From: Haliotis asinina
Taxonomy: Eukaryota; Mollusca; Gastropoda; Lepetellida; Haliotidae
Direction of reading: 5' to 3'
Length of the DNA stretch: 64,000 nt
Assembly (NCBI RefSeq): GCF_037392515.1
Contig: NC_090281.1
Location: 55,530,753-55,594,752, forward strand
Shown here: in pieces, positions 47,201-56,295 of the stretch
Numbering within the stretch: position 1 is the stretch's first letter
Layout: every line of letters starts with the position of its first letter
The notes under the pieces: model-generated
The model's input: the letters and a program-made list of their open reading frames with translations, nothing else
What the model was told of the DNA's origin: nothing
Database searches by the model: none
Made by a program: the position numbers and the translations under genes

Positions 47201-48760
47201 GCACTTCAGTGTCGTGGTTAACAATGGCCATGGGACACGTGATACAGAAACGTTTTACTTTCTACATTATTAAAAGAATACATTCCAAGGTTATCTTCGT
47301 GCATTTCATTCAGACGGTTTATTATGACTTTAAATAGTAGCATGCTCTTTTATAAAGTACAAAAATCACACTGATTGAGAGAATGGGTATAACAAACAAT
47401 CATGGTTATACATGCTGTTGAATGAGAGGGGGACAATGTTTGGCAAAAAAAAAAGAAAGATAAAAAAAAGAAAAAACCTGAGCATGAGCATTGAGGGTTG
47501 AGCAAGAATGGAATAAAACTCAAGATATTTCACTTTTCGAGATTACCTTTGATTATACTCAAAACGTGCAATGACAAATAGTGTTTGTAATCTTAATGTG
47601 TTATGATTTTGGCCGTATGTTTCAGAGGACTTGAAACAAAAGAAATACAGACCGGAAACCAGGTCATGTGTTTCCCAGCAAGAAAGTATCCCTGTGCATT
47701 GTTGTTACCGCGTCGTAGACTAGCCTGTGGGGAGAGGAGGTATTAGTGAATGAGTGATCCAAAACTGTAAACATCTAAACGAACTAAAATTGAATGTATC
47801 ACCGAGCCATTGAGACATAAATCCTAACTTCCTTTAACAAGGGCAATCTTTCAAACATATGGCGAATGATAAAACACAATAATCACTTTAGAGGATGTTA
47901 AAATGAGTATTGTTTCACTCTCTCAATTTCTGGTTTAAATGTGACCCGTGAAGGTCACGGGGTAGAATAGGCCTTCAGCAACCCATGCTTGCCATGAAAG
48001 GCAACTATGCTTGTCGTAAGAGGCGACTAACGGTATCGGGTGGTCAGGCTCGCTGACATGTCATCAGTTCCCAATTGCGCAGATCGATGCTCATGTTGCT
48101 GATCACTGGATTGTCTGGTCCAGACTCGATTATTTACAGACCGCCGCCATATAGCTGGAATATTGCTGAGTGCGGCGTAAAACTAAACTCACTCACTCTG
48201 GTTTAAATGTCTGCTTTGGGACCTTAATGTAATAGTAAATGTGATCACTTCTTCATATAAGCCGAGAGTAGGTTATGGGACTGGAAAAAACAAGGATCAT
48301 GATCACGTCGATTCTGAAATTCGAACCAACTTTCGAACACAGCAACCAAAGTATCAAGTCATAATTAAAGCAATTGCCCTCCAACATGTACAGAACTTTG
48401 TCACTGCCAATTGTTGGAAGGTGGTAGAAAGAAATCCAAATACATACATGCAATACCCAACTGGCAAGGAGATAAAATACCAGGTATGTTGAAATAGAAC
48501 TTGACGCGTCCTGTTTTCTTGCTAACACCCAGTCAACCGCCCCATACCAAAACTTCTCGAACGATCAAGTCTGCCATGTTTTAACATGCAAGGGTGATAA
48601 CTCTTAATCCCTCTCCAACAATATCGATATTTAGTTCACAAAAGTCGCTGACGTCATCTAACATCACTGAACGAATACCTACCCATATTCCTATACCCAA
48701 TACCAGCACGAAGTAGCCGGCTACTGCCACGTAGTCTCCGGTCTGTAGTTGCTCAGGCAT
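35202..48760 (-). CDS. SLC5A-family (SGLT-type) sodium/solute symporter, complete 14-exon gene
   Basis: Coding exons 5'-3': 48760-48683, 47724-47653, 45761-45657, 45279-45220, 44981-44877, 44679-44574, 42839-42759, 41141-40927, 40035-39900, 39259-39152, 38722-38403, 37369-37148, 36043-35866, 35410-35202. They sum to 1,995 nt: 664 aa plus stop, in frame at every GT-AG junction. Human SGLT1, as I recall it, is also 664 aa. The start [10 protein letters not shown] has a good context (AAGATGC). SSF signature 1 runs through [10 protein letters not shown]...ALYTVIGGLVA (exons 6/7), and signature 2 is [19 protein letters not shown] (exons 11/12). Na2-site serines S371/S372 and T374 lie in [11 protein letters not shown]. 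By alignment to SGLT1, N59, E83, W270, K300, Q436 and T439 match sugar-site residues, but H83, T287 and Y290 are replaced by M64, A266 and V269. It is a plasma-membrane Na+-coupled transporter with a 14-TM LeuT-type fold. The substrate is uncertain: glucose, another sugar or a polyol. Confidence 0.97.
35678..35743 (+). repeat. (GAT/GAC)n microsatellite in the last SLC5A intron
   Basis: About 20 triplets, mostly gat with some gac and gaa. It lies between exons 13 and 14 of the transporter. Confidence 0.95.
36095..36351 (+). mobile_element. Full SINE-B copy with perfect 13-bp target duplication
   Basis: The element runs from gacccgtgaatgtcccgggt to the (actc)n tail. It is bounded by CATTAACGAGATT at 36082-36094 and 36352-36364. 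This fixes both ends of the family and its orientation: the (ACTC)n tail is 3'. It is in SLC5A intron 12. Confidence 0.95.
36525..36712 (-). mobile_element. SINE-B copy, diverged
   Basis: Order of landmarks: agcaatattccaggtatatg, cattgataaacagcatgagc, cgcaactgggataagatgtc, taagtcagcgagtctgacct, then cttacgacaaa. Confidence 0.8.
36785..36895 (+). mobile_element. Single arm of a foldback element
   Basis: taggccaggagcattagaca through caggaaagcttcaaaacatc to gtgcaaagtacaaagt matches one arm of the element at 56035-56295. The opposite arm is not recognisable here. Confidence 0.75.
41228..41440 (-). mobile_element. SINE-B copy, diverged
   Basis: tcagcaaaattctcactata, ctctgtaaataatcgagtct, caaccaagtcagtgagccgg, ccggaccttcacgagtg. 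Confidence 0.85.
41553..41795 (-). mobile_element. SINE-B copy
   Basis: gtgagtgagtatagttttac, cattcagcaatattccaact, tggcggcggtctgcaaaaca, agcctgaccacccgatcccg, then ggcaagcatggattgctgaa. Confidence 0.92.
42092..42328 (+). mobile_element. SINE-B copy
   Basis: ggcccggggtagaataggcc, taagaggcgactaacaggat, cgcagatcgatgctcatgtt, tggaatattgctgagtgcag, then an actcactc tail. It is in SLC5A intron 7. Confidence 0.93.
43196..44592 (+). repeat. 50-bp minisatellite containing the SLC5A exon 6 splice donor
   Basis: About 28 units of 50 bp, on the + strand tgtatataacaaagggccga followed by cgtatggactatttacaatg and tacctatgac. The right-most unit overlaps the 3' end of SLC5A exon 6 (coding 44679-44574). 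Read on the coding strand, each unit therefore holds the exon's last roughly 15 nt and its donor, ATACAGTCATAG|GTACATTG. About a dozen or more units keep the GT. Others carry GTCACAGCCACG in its place and lose it. Confidence 0.95.
46340..46738 (+). mobile_element. 3' end of a CR1/L2-like LINE
   Basis: From 46345 the frame reads [11 protein letters not shown], then [20 protein letters not shown], then [20 protein letters not shown]. This is the characteristic C-terminal end of CR1/L2-clade reverse transcriptase proteins. It has in-frame stops (after RVSF and after KLAVP) and ends in a (tta)n tail after gctgtacaaagcaatt. It is 5' truncated, a dead copy in the SLC5A intron 2 region. Confidence 0.85.
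47942..48196 (+). mobile_element. Full SINE-B copy with perfect 13-bp target duplication
   Basis: 255 bp from tgacccgtgaaggtcacggg to actcac, flanked by TCTGGTTTAAATG at 47929-47941 and 48197-48209. It is the best-preserved copy for defining the family. It is in SLC5A intron 1. Confidence 0.96.
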
Positions 48761-49611
48761 CTTTCTGTTGGTGTGACAATAGGTGATGGACCTACACTGA
48801 TCTTAACTGAAATGTAAAGTGCGATTGTTCTTTTGATATCAAATAAGTCAAAACTATTAGACCTTCTCGTTTCCAACACGATACGGGATCAATAACAATC
48901 AAGATTTCAATTGTCACTCTGGTTAAACAGCTGTGATGCTAACAAGACTACCGGTGCAGAATATAGAGGGGGGAAACGTTAACGTAGCGCATTGTATAGC
49001 TGCCTGGATATCAATGATTTGATGATGCTACACATTCAACAAATCACAGAGAGAGAGAAAGAGGGAGAGAGAGAGACAGACAGAGAGAGACAGACAGAGA
49101 GACAGACAGAAGTCCGTTCTTTCAATAAGTACCTGTTGTTTCATTACGTTTAAGTCAAGATTCCATTATGTTTCCGAAGGCGTCATTCTTTGCGAGTGAC
49201 TGCGACGATATCCCGTCGAAACTGAAATATGTCGTAAGCCCCATACCCACATATAGACATTCTCGTCACGATTACAATAACGTTATACATGTGTCATGCA
49301 GCCTATTGCCAACTGAATGCAGTTTTGTAAAACACAAACAACCAATCAAATTTACCTGATATATTTCTGTTAATGATGTAATGCGAATGGCGAATGCAGA
49401 AGACAAATCGATGCAGTGGACTTTGTTCATAGTACTATTTTATTTCAAAAGTCGTCTAAGGCACTGAAATTAACTGTAAAAAAATTTGATTCCTTCTAAA
49501 TAAGTTGAATATTATTATCATTGGTTCGTGCTGGTTTCGTCAATATTTGAAAGGGAAAACGATTAAGTGATAACACGAAACGATCAAGCGGTACTAAGAT
49601 TGCTTTCTCCT
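48761..49611 (-). other. 5' flank of the SLC5A gene
   Basis: A possible untranslated-exon acceptor (cactttacatttcag on the minus strand, near 48807) lies about 45 nt upstream of the ATG. The first, non-coding exon and promoter are not identified. A (gaga)-rich tract is at 49047-49108. Confidence 0.4.
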
Positions 49612-50140
49612 TTCGTGTAATCGTATTCTCCGATGAAGAATCGCCGTTTTTCCTCTGGTGTAATCGTTTTCCCTCTCGTGTAATCGTTTTTCTTCTCGTA
49701 TAGTCGCTTTTCCTATCGCATACTGGTTATCACCTTTCGTGTAATCGTATTCTCCTTGTCGTTTCTCCTCTCGTGTAATCGTGTTTCATAGTGTAAACGT
49801 TATAGCCTCTCGTGTAATCAGTCTTCCTCTCCTGAAATCGTTATCTCTTCCACTGTAATGCTTATCTCCTCTCGTAGAATCTTTTCTCCCCTGGTGTAAT
49901 CTTCGCTCGCTTCGTGCAAACGTTTGTCCCCTTGTGTAATCGTTTCTTCTCTCGTGTAATATCTTCTCTCCTTGTGTAATCGTTTCTCCTCTCGTGTAAT
50001 AGTTTTCCCTCTTGTGTAGTCGTTTTCTCCTCCCATGCAGTAGTTTCTCCTCTCGTTTAATCGTTTTTCCTCTCGTTATTATCTCTCGTTATTATCTCTC
50101 GTTATTATCTCTCGTTATTATCTCTCGTTATTATCTCTCA
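49612..50140 (+). repeat. About 21-bp minisatellite, ending in a 13-bp repeat
   Basis: Roughly 20 diverged units of the form cgtttctcctctcgtgtaat. At 50085-50140 the array changes to a 13-bp unit, tctcgttattatc, in five or six near-perfect copies. No coding content. Confidence 0.9.
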
Positions 50141-50559
50141 TGGAATCAGGATGCAGAGCTTGTGGGATATCACTATAACAGGCACATTGTGACATTTAAA
50201 TGTCTATAATGCTGAACAAATGTCTGTCTGTATGCACAAACACTGCCTACAAACTTACCTTAATCTTTAAATCGCAGACTAAGCTGGGCTAATATTATAG
50301 GTATTATGATACTTTACAGATGACAAAATTCAGAACTTACTCTACTCTTAAATTCAGTTTTATGTGAGTAGATTTGCCATAATCTTAAAACTCATGGAAA
50401 ATGAAGAAAAAGTAATGTAATAATGATCTGTAGCCAATGGTAAGGATCAAGCAATTAGAGAACTTTCATTATCATATCCTTCTATTGAGAAATGCATTAA
50501 TGTTAGGTCCACCACCTGTAAAGATGCTATGATTCACCTTCTAAAATATATATTTCATG

Positions 50560-50721
50560 AGGGGCGGTGGTGTAGCCTAGTGGATGAAACGTTCGCATGC
50601 CACGACGATGAACCAGGTTCGATTCCCCACTTGGATACAATGATTGAAGCCCATTTCTGGTGTCACCCGCCGTGATATTTCTGGAATATTGCTAAAACCG
50701 GTGCAAACTAAAGTCATTCAT
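50560..50721 (+). mobile_element. SINE-A copy
   Basis: Head ggggcggtggtgtagcctag, B box ggttcgattcccc, body tgaagcccatttctggtgtc, then gatatttctggaatattgct. A short decayed tail. Confidence 0.93.
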
Positions 50722-50788
50722 TGTACTTGATGCTCTGAAACATCAAATGTCAAACCATTTTCACATCACCATGCCTGAACAAAATTTA

Positions 50789-51243
50789 AAGCTGACTAGG
50801 CGTTTTGCCTTGACATTTTAAAGCTGACTAGGCGTTTTGCCTTGACATTTTAAAGCTGACTAGGCGTTTTGCCTTGACATTTTAAAGTGAGTGAGTGAGT
50901 GAGTTTAGTTTTACGCCGCACTCAGCAATATTACAGCTATATGGCGGCGGTCTGTAAATAATCGAGTCTGGACCAGACAAACCAGTGATCAACAACATGA
51001 GCATCGATCTGCGCAATGGGGAACCGATGACATGTGTCAACCAAGTCAGCGAGCCTGACCACCCGATCCCGTTAGTCGCCTCTTACGACAAGCTGAGTCG
51101 CCTTTTATGGCAAGCATGGGTTGCTGAAGGCCTATTCTACCCCGGGACCTTCACGGGTCCAATCACTTGTTAGACATTTTAAAGCTGACTAGGCGTTTTG
51201 CCTTGACATTTTAAAGCTGACTAGGCGTTTTGCCTGGACATTT
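50789..51243 (+). repeat. 32-bp minisatellite interrupted by a SINE-B
   Basis: The unit aagctgactaggcgttttgc + cttgacatttta occurs three times at 50789-50886 and twice at 51181-51243. The SINE-B at 50887-51159 lies between. Confidence 0.93.
50887..51159 (-). mobile_element. Full-length SINE-B copy
   Basis: (gtga)n, then tttacgccgcactcagcaat, ggcggcggtctgtaaataat, gcgagcctgaccacccgatc, ttttatggcaagcatgggtt and ccgggaccttcacgggtc. It lies within the 32-bp minisatellite. Confidence 0.96.
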
Positions 51244-51279
51244 TAAAACCAACCGAAGTAATAAAGAGATTATATATCC

Positions 51280-51381
<102 letters not shown>

Positions 51382-51875
51382 AACATGACGAATGTGCAAG
51401 ATTTGAATATTTGAATATAAAGAGTTACATTTACGTGAATGAATTCGTAATTCTACATGTCCAATGGGGCCATTCCCGTTGTGTGTCCAAGTCACGAATC
51501 TGCCCAGATTTCACCGTTTTAAATAGACAGCAGGGTCTTTCATATTCCGTGTGTGTCAGAAGGACATGGCGTACGTATGTACCTGTTAGTGCATGAATCA
51601 ACGACAGTTATACCTATCCATAATGTCTTCATATATCAGTCTCTACCAGCAGAGCTGTGACCATTATCACAAAGAGTTTGTAAAGCCCAGTAGCACATCC
51701 TTCTTGATCTGTGAGTGTTATAGCACCCATGCTCCTACACCCACTATCGCTATCCGTCTGTCGCGTGTTATCACACATGCTGTAGCGGTGGATGATGCAT
51801 TTCACTGTACGAGGTAAGAACACCCAGACCTTATATCGGGTATGAGGCGACTTTAAGAGGTATTGGACTTCACGG

Positions 51876-52113
51876 GTGAGTGAGTGAGTTTAGTTGTACG
51901 ACGGTCTGTAAATAATCGAGTCTGGACCAGACAATCCAGTGATCAACAACATGAGCATCGATCTGCGCAATGGGGAACCGATGACATGTGTCAACCAAGT
52001 CAGCTAGTCTGACCACCCGATCCCGTAAGATCCCTCTTACGACAAGCATAGTCACCTTTTATGGCAAGCATGGGTTGCTGAAGGCCTATTCTACCCCGGG
52101 ACCTTCACGGGTC
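51876..52113 (-). mobile_element. SINE-B copy with internal deletion
   Basis: Lacks the tggaatattgctgagtgcgg region near the tail but is otherwise well preserved. Flanked by ggacttcacgg (51865-51875) and ggacgtcacgg (52114-52124), an 11-bp target duplication with one difference. Confidence 0.93.
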
Positions 52114-52554
52114 GGACGTCACGGTATGCAATGAGACGTCAAATCGATAGGTAAAGATTGAAGATTTAAATTATTCGACATGAGTCTAAATGTATCAAAA
52201 GTTACATTTATGTCATTTTTATCTGATTATCCACTTGTAAGGATCTCATAAGATGTTCACGAAGAGAGTTTATTTACCTTCATTTAATCAAAGACTAAAT
52301 GACATTTACAGTCATTTGATATGTCAGCATTTCATACCAGACTGATACGCCAGCATTTCTTCTTCACACTTATTCTCTCATGAAAATGATATCAGCAATG
52401 GAATCAGAAAAGTATGGAACAAAATTGTATTGTAAATTTGTTCTTTGAACATTTTAGATGATGAAATCTATACACCTGGATCTCAATTAAGCACACCCTG
52501 GCATATTTCATGATATATTTCAGAGCAACTGTTAACCATCGGTAAACATAAATG

Positions 52555-52768
52555 TAACTTTCTTGGACGCTGTGTGAGATTGAGAGTAACCCCTCATCGG
52601 GATCTTGCACAGCTGGAAGCTGCAGTGCATGCAGAATGGCGGCAATTGCCACTTGATGTTATCAGAAGGTTTAATAGTATCATGAGGAGGGGGATTCAAG
52701 CTGTCATCCAAGCAGTGTGGGGGACACACTCGATGGCCAAAGGGACAATTAGGATTGGCCGAAGATGA
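52555..52768 (+). mobile_element. Tc1-like transposase C-terminal relic
   Basis: Reads LGRCVRLRVTPHRDLAQLEA, then AVHAEWRQLPLDVIRRF, MRRGIQAVIQA, and a degenerate end WGTHSM where Tc1 proteins have GGHTRY. Open for 64 codons. The catalytic domain upstream is not visible. It is in the opposite orientation to the copies at 1-1170 and far from them. Confidence 0.75.
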
Positions 52769-53130
52769 ATTTCATGCTATACTTCTCTGCGATAGTTCTA
52801 GATTCTCAGGTAAACACATCTTCCACAGTATGATAAGATAAAACCTGAACAATCAGCCTTCTTTTCAGCGCCAACAACTCTAATGTTTTTCGTCACTGCT
52901 GTTATTTATCTTCTCCGTCAGATAATATACTGAGGGAAATACATAAGGGAACACCACTTCATGGCGGGGTTCCTCTACTGATTTTCAGATTTCCACTCGC
53001 AACGCTATTGGCAGCTGGTGATGAAAAGAGGAAAATTTTAAAGGAACGCCATTTTTTCTGTTCCCCTATTTGTATTTCTCAGTATATTTAATAATATGTA
53101 ATTAACAGATGACTAAAGACAGTGTACAAT

Positions 53131-53290
53131 GTGTCAGAATGGCATGATTTATATTGTAATATTGGTATGTGTGTCAGAATGGCATGACTTATATTGTAAT
53201 ATTGGTATGTGTGTCAGAATGGCATGACTTATATTGTAATATTGGTATGTGTGTCGGAATGGTATAACGTATGTATTGTCACACAGTTGA
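53131..53290 (+). repeat. 40-bp tandem repeat
   Basis: Four units of gtgtcagaatggcatgactt + atattgtaatattggtatgt; the last is diverged. Confidence 0.93.
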
Positions 53291-54116
53291 TTAAACTCAG
53301 CAATAATCAGAAGTTGTATTTGAGCTTTAGCCTGCTCAGTGATTGTCATCGTTGAAAAGTCAAAGAGCTGATAAGGGTGTTCATCTGTATGTTGCGTGGT
53401 GTGGAAATGAGACTGCTCGCAGGCCCATGGCGATGTTCGTAACAAACTACCATCAGCCACACCAGATGTTTAAAAGATTATTCATATTTGGAAAGACGTA
53501 TGCCGAAAACTTCATACAAAACAACGGAATTGAAAAAGACGTCATTCAGTCGACAATATATGTTGCCACGCGGTATTTGAAAATCTTGTCTGTGTTCGGT
53601 GAAGTGAAGGCTGATAAATGTTGACCACCCTGCCCTTATTGACTCAATTTTTATCTGTGTCCACCATAGATATCCTGCACTTTGAGAAATTATGTTTTAC
53701 ATAATAGACACATTGTAACACAGCAAACAAGCTGTTTAGTGCAGGATCAAGTTACTTACTGCACCGATTGAAACGTACACAGGTGAATCATTGCTTGGAT
53801 GTATTTCTATTGTTACTTTCAATCCAAAATATCCGCATTACCATGATATAAAGGCGCAGAACTTCCTGAACTAAGTATAATGACAAAGTTGTCAAACGGA
53901 CAAAACAGCAGGTTCTTCATTTGCATGCTTAATGGCATCAGCTCATTCAGCATATACGTGTATTTGCAATCCATACTCAAGTGGTACATGGCTCACATTT
54001 GCATGGCTCACTCATGTACGTTCGTGCACGTTCGACCAGCTGCATCACAATATTCATTATATATATATATTATTATTATTATTATTATTACTATTTTTTG
54101 TATCGAAAAGGTTTTA

Positions 54117-55650
54117 AGTCTTTGTAGGGCATTTAGAAGTGAAATGCATAAGAATGAAGATTTTTATGGATATCAACTTCTTTATATGAGAACACAACGT
54201 TTCGGAGTTAATGCTTACTCCTTCATCAGGTGATTGAGAATGGGGTACAGAGCTATATTTATATGTACAGGTAAAACAATAACAAAGTAACAAGTGGAAT
54301 GAAGTAACGAAAGCTGGAAGCCAGTATAAACAAGCGCTGATTGGAACCCGACAGTTATGATAACAATGATAGAAGCCAATGGTAATACATTACAGATGAT
54401 GGGATAGAAGCCAATGGTAATACATTACAGATGATGGGATATCGACCAGTACATCCACTACAACTCCTGCCACCATCCTCAGATCAAGCAAGCTATCATC
54501 GCCACCCTTACCAGACGTGCCAAAGCCCTCTGCCATCCTGATGCCCTAAACAATGAACTGGACCACCTCAGAGAGACATTCACCACACTAAACGGTTACC
54601 CTCCCCAGCTCGTCACAGCCACCATCAACAAGACCCTCAAGGACCGAGAACCCCGCCTCAAGCCTTCTCCATCACCCATCAGAGTAACCATAACCTACCT
54701 TGGCCCCATCAGTCATCAAATATCACGCCTCATCAAGACCAAAACCAGCATCGATGTCACCTTCTCCAGTGGCAAGACCATCAAGACCTACCTAAAAGCC
54801 AACGGTAAAGGACCCAGCTGTGAACACCCTAACCCGAGAGGATGCATCTACCAGATCCCTTGCAACTGTGGCGACCTATACATTGGAGAAACACTGAGAC
54901 CAATCAACACCAGAATGAAGGAACACCAGACCTCTGTCAGCAAACTCGACCAGAAATCGGCCATCTCTGAACACATTCTCAAGAACCCTGGACATTCAAT
55001 CCGATGGGAGGACACTAGGATACTATCTACCAACAACAACAACTGGCGCCAAAGGAAACTGCAAGAAGCCATCGAGATCCGGAGACAGAAACCAGCAATC
55101 AACCGTGACCAAGGAGTGTACCTACCAAGTGCCTGGGACTTATTGATAAATTAATCTCATCTATCTGTGTACATTCTATCTATGTTATTCATGTATAGCC
55201 AATCTACCCGTGTACATCCTTATCTACTTGTGTTTGTACATCATCAACCCCCATGTAAACATGCCCATCAACCCTCATGTAGTCATGTACATCATCCTTA
55301 ATCCCCAATCATGTGTTATGTAAACATCATCCACCATTGGCTTCCATCCTTATCCCCAGTCATGTACATCGTCCTTACCCCGTACATATCACATATCCCA
55401 TCATCTGTAATGTATTACCATTGGCTTCTATCATTGTTATCATAACTGTCGGGTTCCAATCAGCGCTTGTTTATACTGGCTTCCAGCTTTCGTTACTTCA
55501 TTCCACTTGTTACTTTGTTATTGTTTTACCTGTACATATAAATATAGCTCTGTACCCCATTCTCAATCACCTGATGAAGGAGTAAGCATTAACTCCGAAA
55601 CGTTGTGTTCTCATATAAAGAAGTTGATATCCATAAAAATCTTCATTCTT
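54117..55650 (+). mobile_element. Penelope-like retroelement, 5'-truncated, with long inverted arms
   Basis: A C-terminal RT-endonuclease coding part (54435-55154) lies between inverted arms of about 260-290 bp (54149-54441 and 55394-55651). The left arm has a duplicated segment of about 35 bp (gaagccaatggtaatacatt). Direct repeats AAAAGGTTTTA at 54106-54116 and 55651-55661 look like the target duplication. Inverted and tandem terminal arms are known for Penelope-like elements. Confidence 0.88.
54435..55154 (+). CDS. Penelope-like element: linker and GIY-YIG endonuclease domain
   Basis: An uninterrupted frame of 239 codons. It opens at DIDQYIHYNSCHHPQIK, which in the family follows the reverse transcriptase thumb. 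It continues with DHLRETFTTLNGYPPQLV and the Cys-containing SCEHPNPRGCIYQIPC. Then comes the GIY-YIG nuclease core: CIYQIPCNCGDLYIGETLRP, the following RMKEHQTS, and ISEHILKNPGHSIRWEDT, closing with RRQKPAINRDQGVYLPSAWD. The reverse transcriptase domain is absent, so it cannot support its own transposition. It ends at the stop 55152-55154, about 240 bp before the right inverted arm. In full elements this nuclease nicks target DNA for reverse transcription. Confidence 0.88.
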   Translation, partial: WDIDQYIHYNSCHHPQIKQAIIATLTRRAKALCHPDALNNELDHLRETFTTLNGYPPQLVTATINKTLKDREPRLKPSPSPIRVTITYLGPISHQISRLIKTKTSIDVTFSSGKTIKTYLKANGKGPSCEHPNPRGCIYQIPCNCGDLYIGETLRPINTRMKEHQTSVSKLDQKSAISEHILKNPGHSIRWEDTRILSTNNNNWRQRKLQEAIEIRRQKPAINRDQGVYLPSAWDLLIN

Positions 55651-55661
55651 AAAAGGTTTTA

Positions 55662-56034
55662 GTATTTTATAATCGTTGTGAAAGTTAAAATGTCTTCTTA
55701 TGAACAAAATGTGTTATGAATAAATAGGGAAAATAGTGGTCTAAATGAGATCAGTGAAAAATGATTGATACGGACATAAATTGGTTCATTTTGGCCAGAT
55801 TGGCACAATTCTTTAAAGAGTTTAAGTTCCTCGAAAGTGTTGGACACCGTGGGCTACCAGATACCTTTCATCGCTGGTTCGAAACCTTCATTCTCCACGA
55901 TTAGATATAATAGTTTTCCAGCATCATGTTTCCTGCATTACTTCGGGATTTCTTCCCAAAATTAGCGGACACGATTTATATAATTTACAACTGAAATGGT
56001 TTCTAAACAGCGTGAGCGCCAAACACTCACCGTA
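55662..56034. other. No feature recognised
   Basis: AT-rich sequence without frames or repeats that I can identify. Confidence 0.45.
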
Positions 56035-56295
56035 TAGGCCAGGAGCATTAGACATGACATTGGAAAAAAACAGCAGAACAATTAATTTTTTTCAGGAAAG
56101 CTTCAGGACATCATTTTAATGGTTTGGGCGGTCATCTTGAAATTGGCGGCCATCTTGAAAATGCCACAGGGTAGAATTTGCAGAACTTTGTACTTTGCAC
56201 TTTGCAATGATGTTCTGAAGGTTTCCTGAACAATTCAGCTTTCTACTATTTTTGTTCAATGTTACCTATTGTTTGTGGCTAATGCTCATGGCCTA
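56035..56295. mobile_element. 261-bp foldback/MITE-like element
   Basis: The left arm (taggccaggagcattagaca ... caggaaagcttcaggacatc) mirrors the right arm (gatgttctgaaggtttcctg ... gctaatgctcatggccta), about 85-100 bp each with scattered mismatches. The ends are TA-GGCCA / TGGCC-TA, so TA may be the target site. A lone arm of the same family is at 36785-36895. Confidence 0.85.

Larger units (their letters stand above)
52114..54116. other. Gene-poor region with a transposase relic and a short tandem repeat
   Basis: Apart from the Tc1 relic (52555-52768) and the 40-bp repeat (53131-53290), nothing is recognised. Frames at 53343-53624 and 53880-54233 have no known domain. A (tat)n tract precedes 54092. 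Confidence 0.45.

Noticed and set aside
54848-55102. Minus-strand 84-codon frame
   Set aside because: Antisense to the Penelope-like endonuclease, which has clear family motifs.
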